The notes beneath the pieces were generated by a model, which ran no database searches, was not told the origin of the DNA, and worked only from the letters and a program-made list of their open reading frames with translations. From contig OZ345358.1 of assembly GCA_977006965.1 (NCBI GenBank), forward strand, positions 2,666,001 through 2,730,000: 64,000 nt of DNA, given 5' to 3'. Numbering within the stretch: position 1 is the first letter of the stretch; the number at the start of each line of letters is the position of its first letter. The DNA is from Phymatolithon calcareum (lineage: Eukaryota > Rhodophyta > Florideophyceae > Hapalidiales). Both the position numbers and the translations under genes were made by a program. Shown here piece after piece: positions 63,555 to 64,000 of the stretch.

Positions 63555-64000
63555 TTATTGTGACACGCTCTTTGACGCTTCTTCCTTCCCAACCCCAGAG
63601 CAATTCCCATTCACTTGGTTACATTCAATTGCCACCCACGCATTGATCGCGTTTGCCAATTCAGCCCTGGGCACTCGTTCCTCCGTCTTCCTGACAAGGT
63701 CCTTGAGACAAGCCATACCCTCTCGAATTTCATCCTCACCAATTACGGCGATCATGGGAATGCCCTTCTCCAACGCGCTGGCCAACTGTTTCGCAACATT
63801 CCAGTTCTCATTGTAACAAAATTCGGTCCGCACCCCATACCCCCAAAGCTCTTTGCAAAGACGCAGCCTCTCACTCATTGTCTTTTTGCCGACCGTCGCC
63901 ACCATCACCTGCGTTCTATTTGCCCTGGGTTTGGTTCCAGCAGCTTTCGCCTCATCCTCCGCTGCGCGAACCATAATGCTCATAATGCGTTCGATTCCAA
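63555..64000 (-). CDS. HARS: histidyl-tRNA synthetase, C-terminal part (runs off window)
   Basis: The frame continues past 64000. At the edge it reads GIERIMSIM, the class II motif 3 region of histidyl-tRNA synthetases. It then enters the anticodon-binding domain (VMVATVGKKTMSERLRLCKE, YGVRTEFCYNENWNVAKQL, IPMIAVIGEDEIREG) and ends at 63555 with a short Ser/Lys tail. The enzyme charges tRNA-His in the cytosol and possibly organelles. Targeting cannot be judged because the N-terminus is outside. No frameshift is seen in the visible 148 codons. Confidence 0.92.
   Translation of the reverse strand, partial: GIERIMSIMVRAAEDEAKAAGTKPRANRTQVMVATVGKKTMSERLRLCKELWGYGVRTEFCYNENWNVAKQLASALEKGIPMIAVIGEDEIREGMACLKDLVRKTEERVPRAELANAINAWVAIECNQVNGNCSGVGKEEASKSVSQ

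Noticed and set aside
1-64000. tRNA, rRNA or snRNA genes
   Set aside because: I looked for B-box-like GGTTCGAATCC patterns and rRNA-like blocks and saw none that fold convincingly; a tRNAscan or Rfam search would settle it.

Overview
The window is eukaryotic nuclear DNA. It encodes a proteasome activator of the PA200/BLM10 type, the large subunit of replication factor C, two eukaryotic-type ammonium transporters, a microsomal/plastid-type cytochrome P450, a WW-AIM24 protein, a bZIP factor, an EGF-TM-RING protein and the end of a histidyl-tRNA synthetase. Nearly all genes are single exons. Only the AIM24 gene shows clear introns (two short GT-AG introns). Intron poverty, long gene-poor gaps full of degenerate retroelements, and a P450 with a plausible plastid presequence fit a red alga, perhaps a florideophyte. 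This is inference, since no rRNA or marker gene fixes the lineage.

Layout. 0-12 kb: bZIP gene, then mostly decayed transposons (LINE-like 3' ends, a hAT remnant with one stop codon, an RT-bearing LINE, a CAGGGGT-ended TIR element), followed by a Lys-rich/Cys-rich protein gene. 11.8-25 kb: AIM24, a 5 kb gene-free stretch rich in hairpins, P450, another gene-free stretch, and an unrecognised 399-residue protein that shares a Cys/Trp motif with the Lys-rich protein. 25-32 kb: LINE and TIR elements. 32-45 kb: a cluster of secreted, membrane or unknown proteins. It includes two copies of a soluble family here called X (34.0 kb and 41.7 kb) and two copies of a signal-peptide/TM family here called Y (one intact at 38.8 kb, one frameshifted at 35.6-36.9 kb), so an X-Y pair was duplicated and one X inverted. 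The EGF-TM-RING gene ends this cluster. 45.8-58.4 kb: housekeeping block of PA200 and RFC1 (divergent), RFC1 and AMT (convergent). 57-63.1 kb: two almost identical ammonium transporter genes in divergent orientation, with LINE debris between them. 63.5 kb to the end: histidyl-tRNA synthetase.

The most striking non-genic structure is the PA200-RFC1 divergent intergenic region (51.56-54.01 kb). It holds several separate perfect or near-perfect palindromes, a 0.7 kb element with perfect 22-bp terminal inverted repeats, and a roughly 300-bp nested palindrome built from one unit repeated in alternating orientation. Short hairpins of the same style are scattered through the whole window. At least five LINE-like 3'-end families can be told apart, and three insertions can be bounded exactly or nearly so by target-site duplications.
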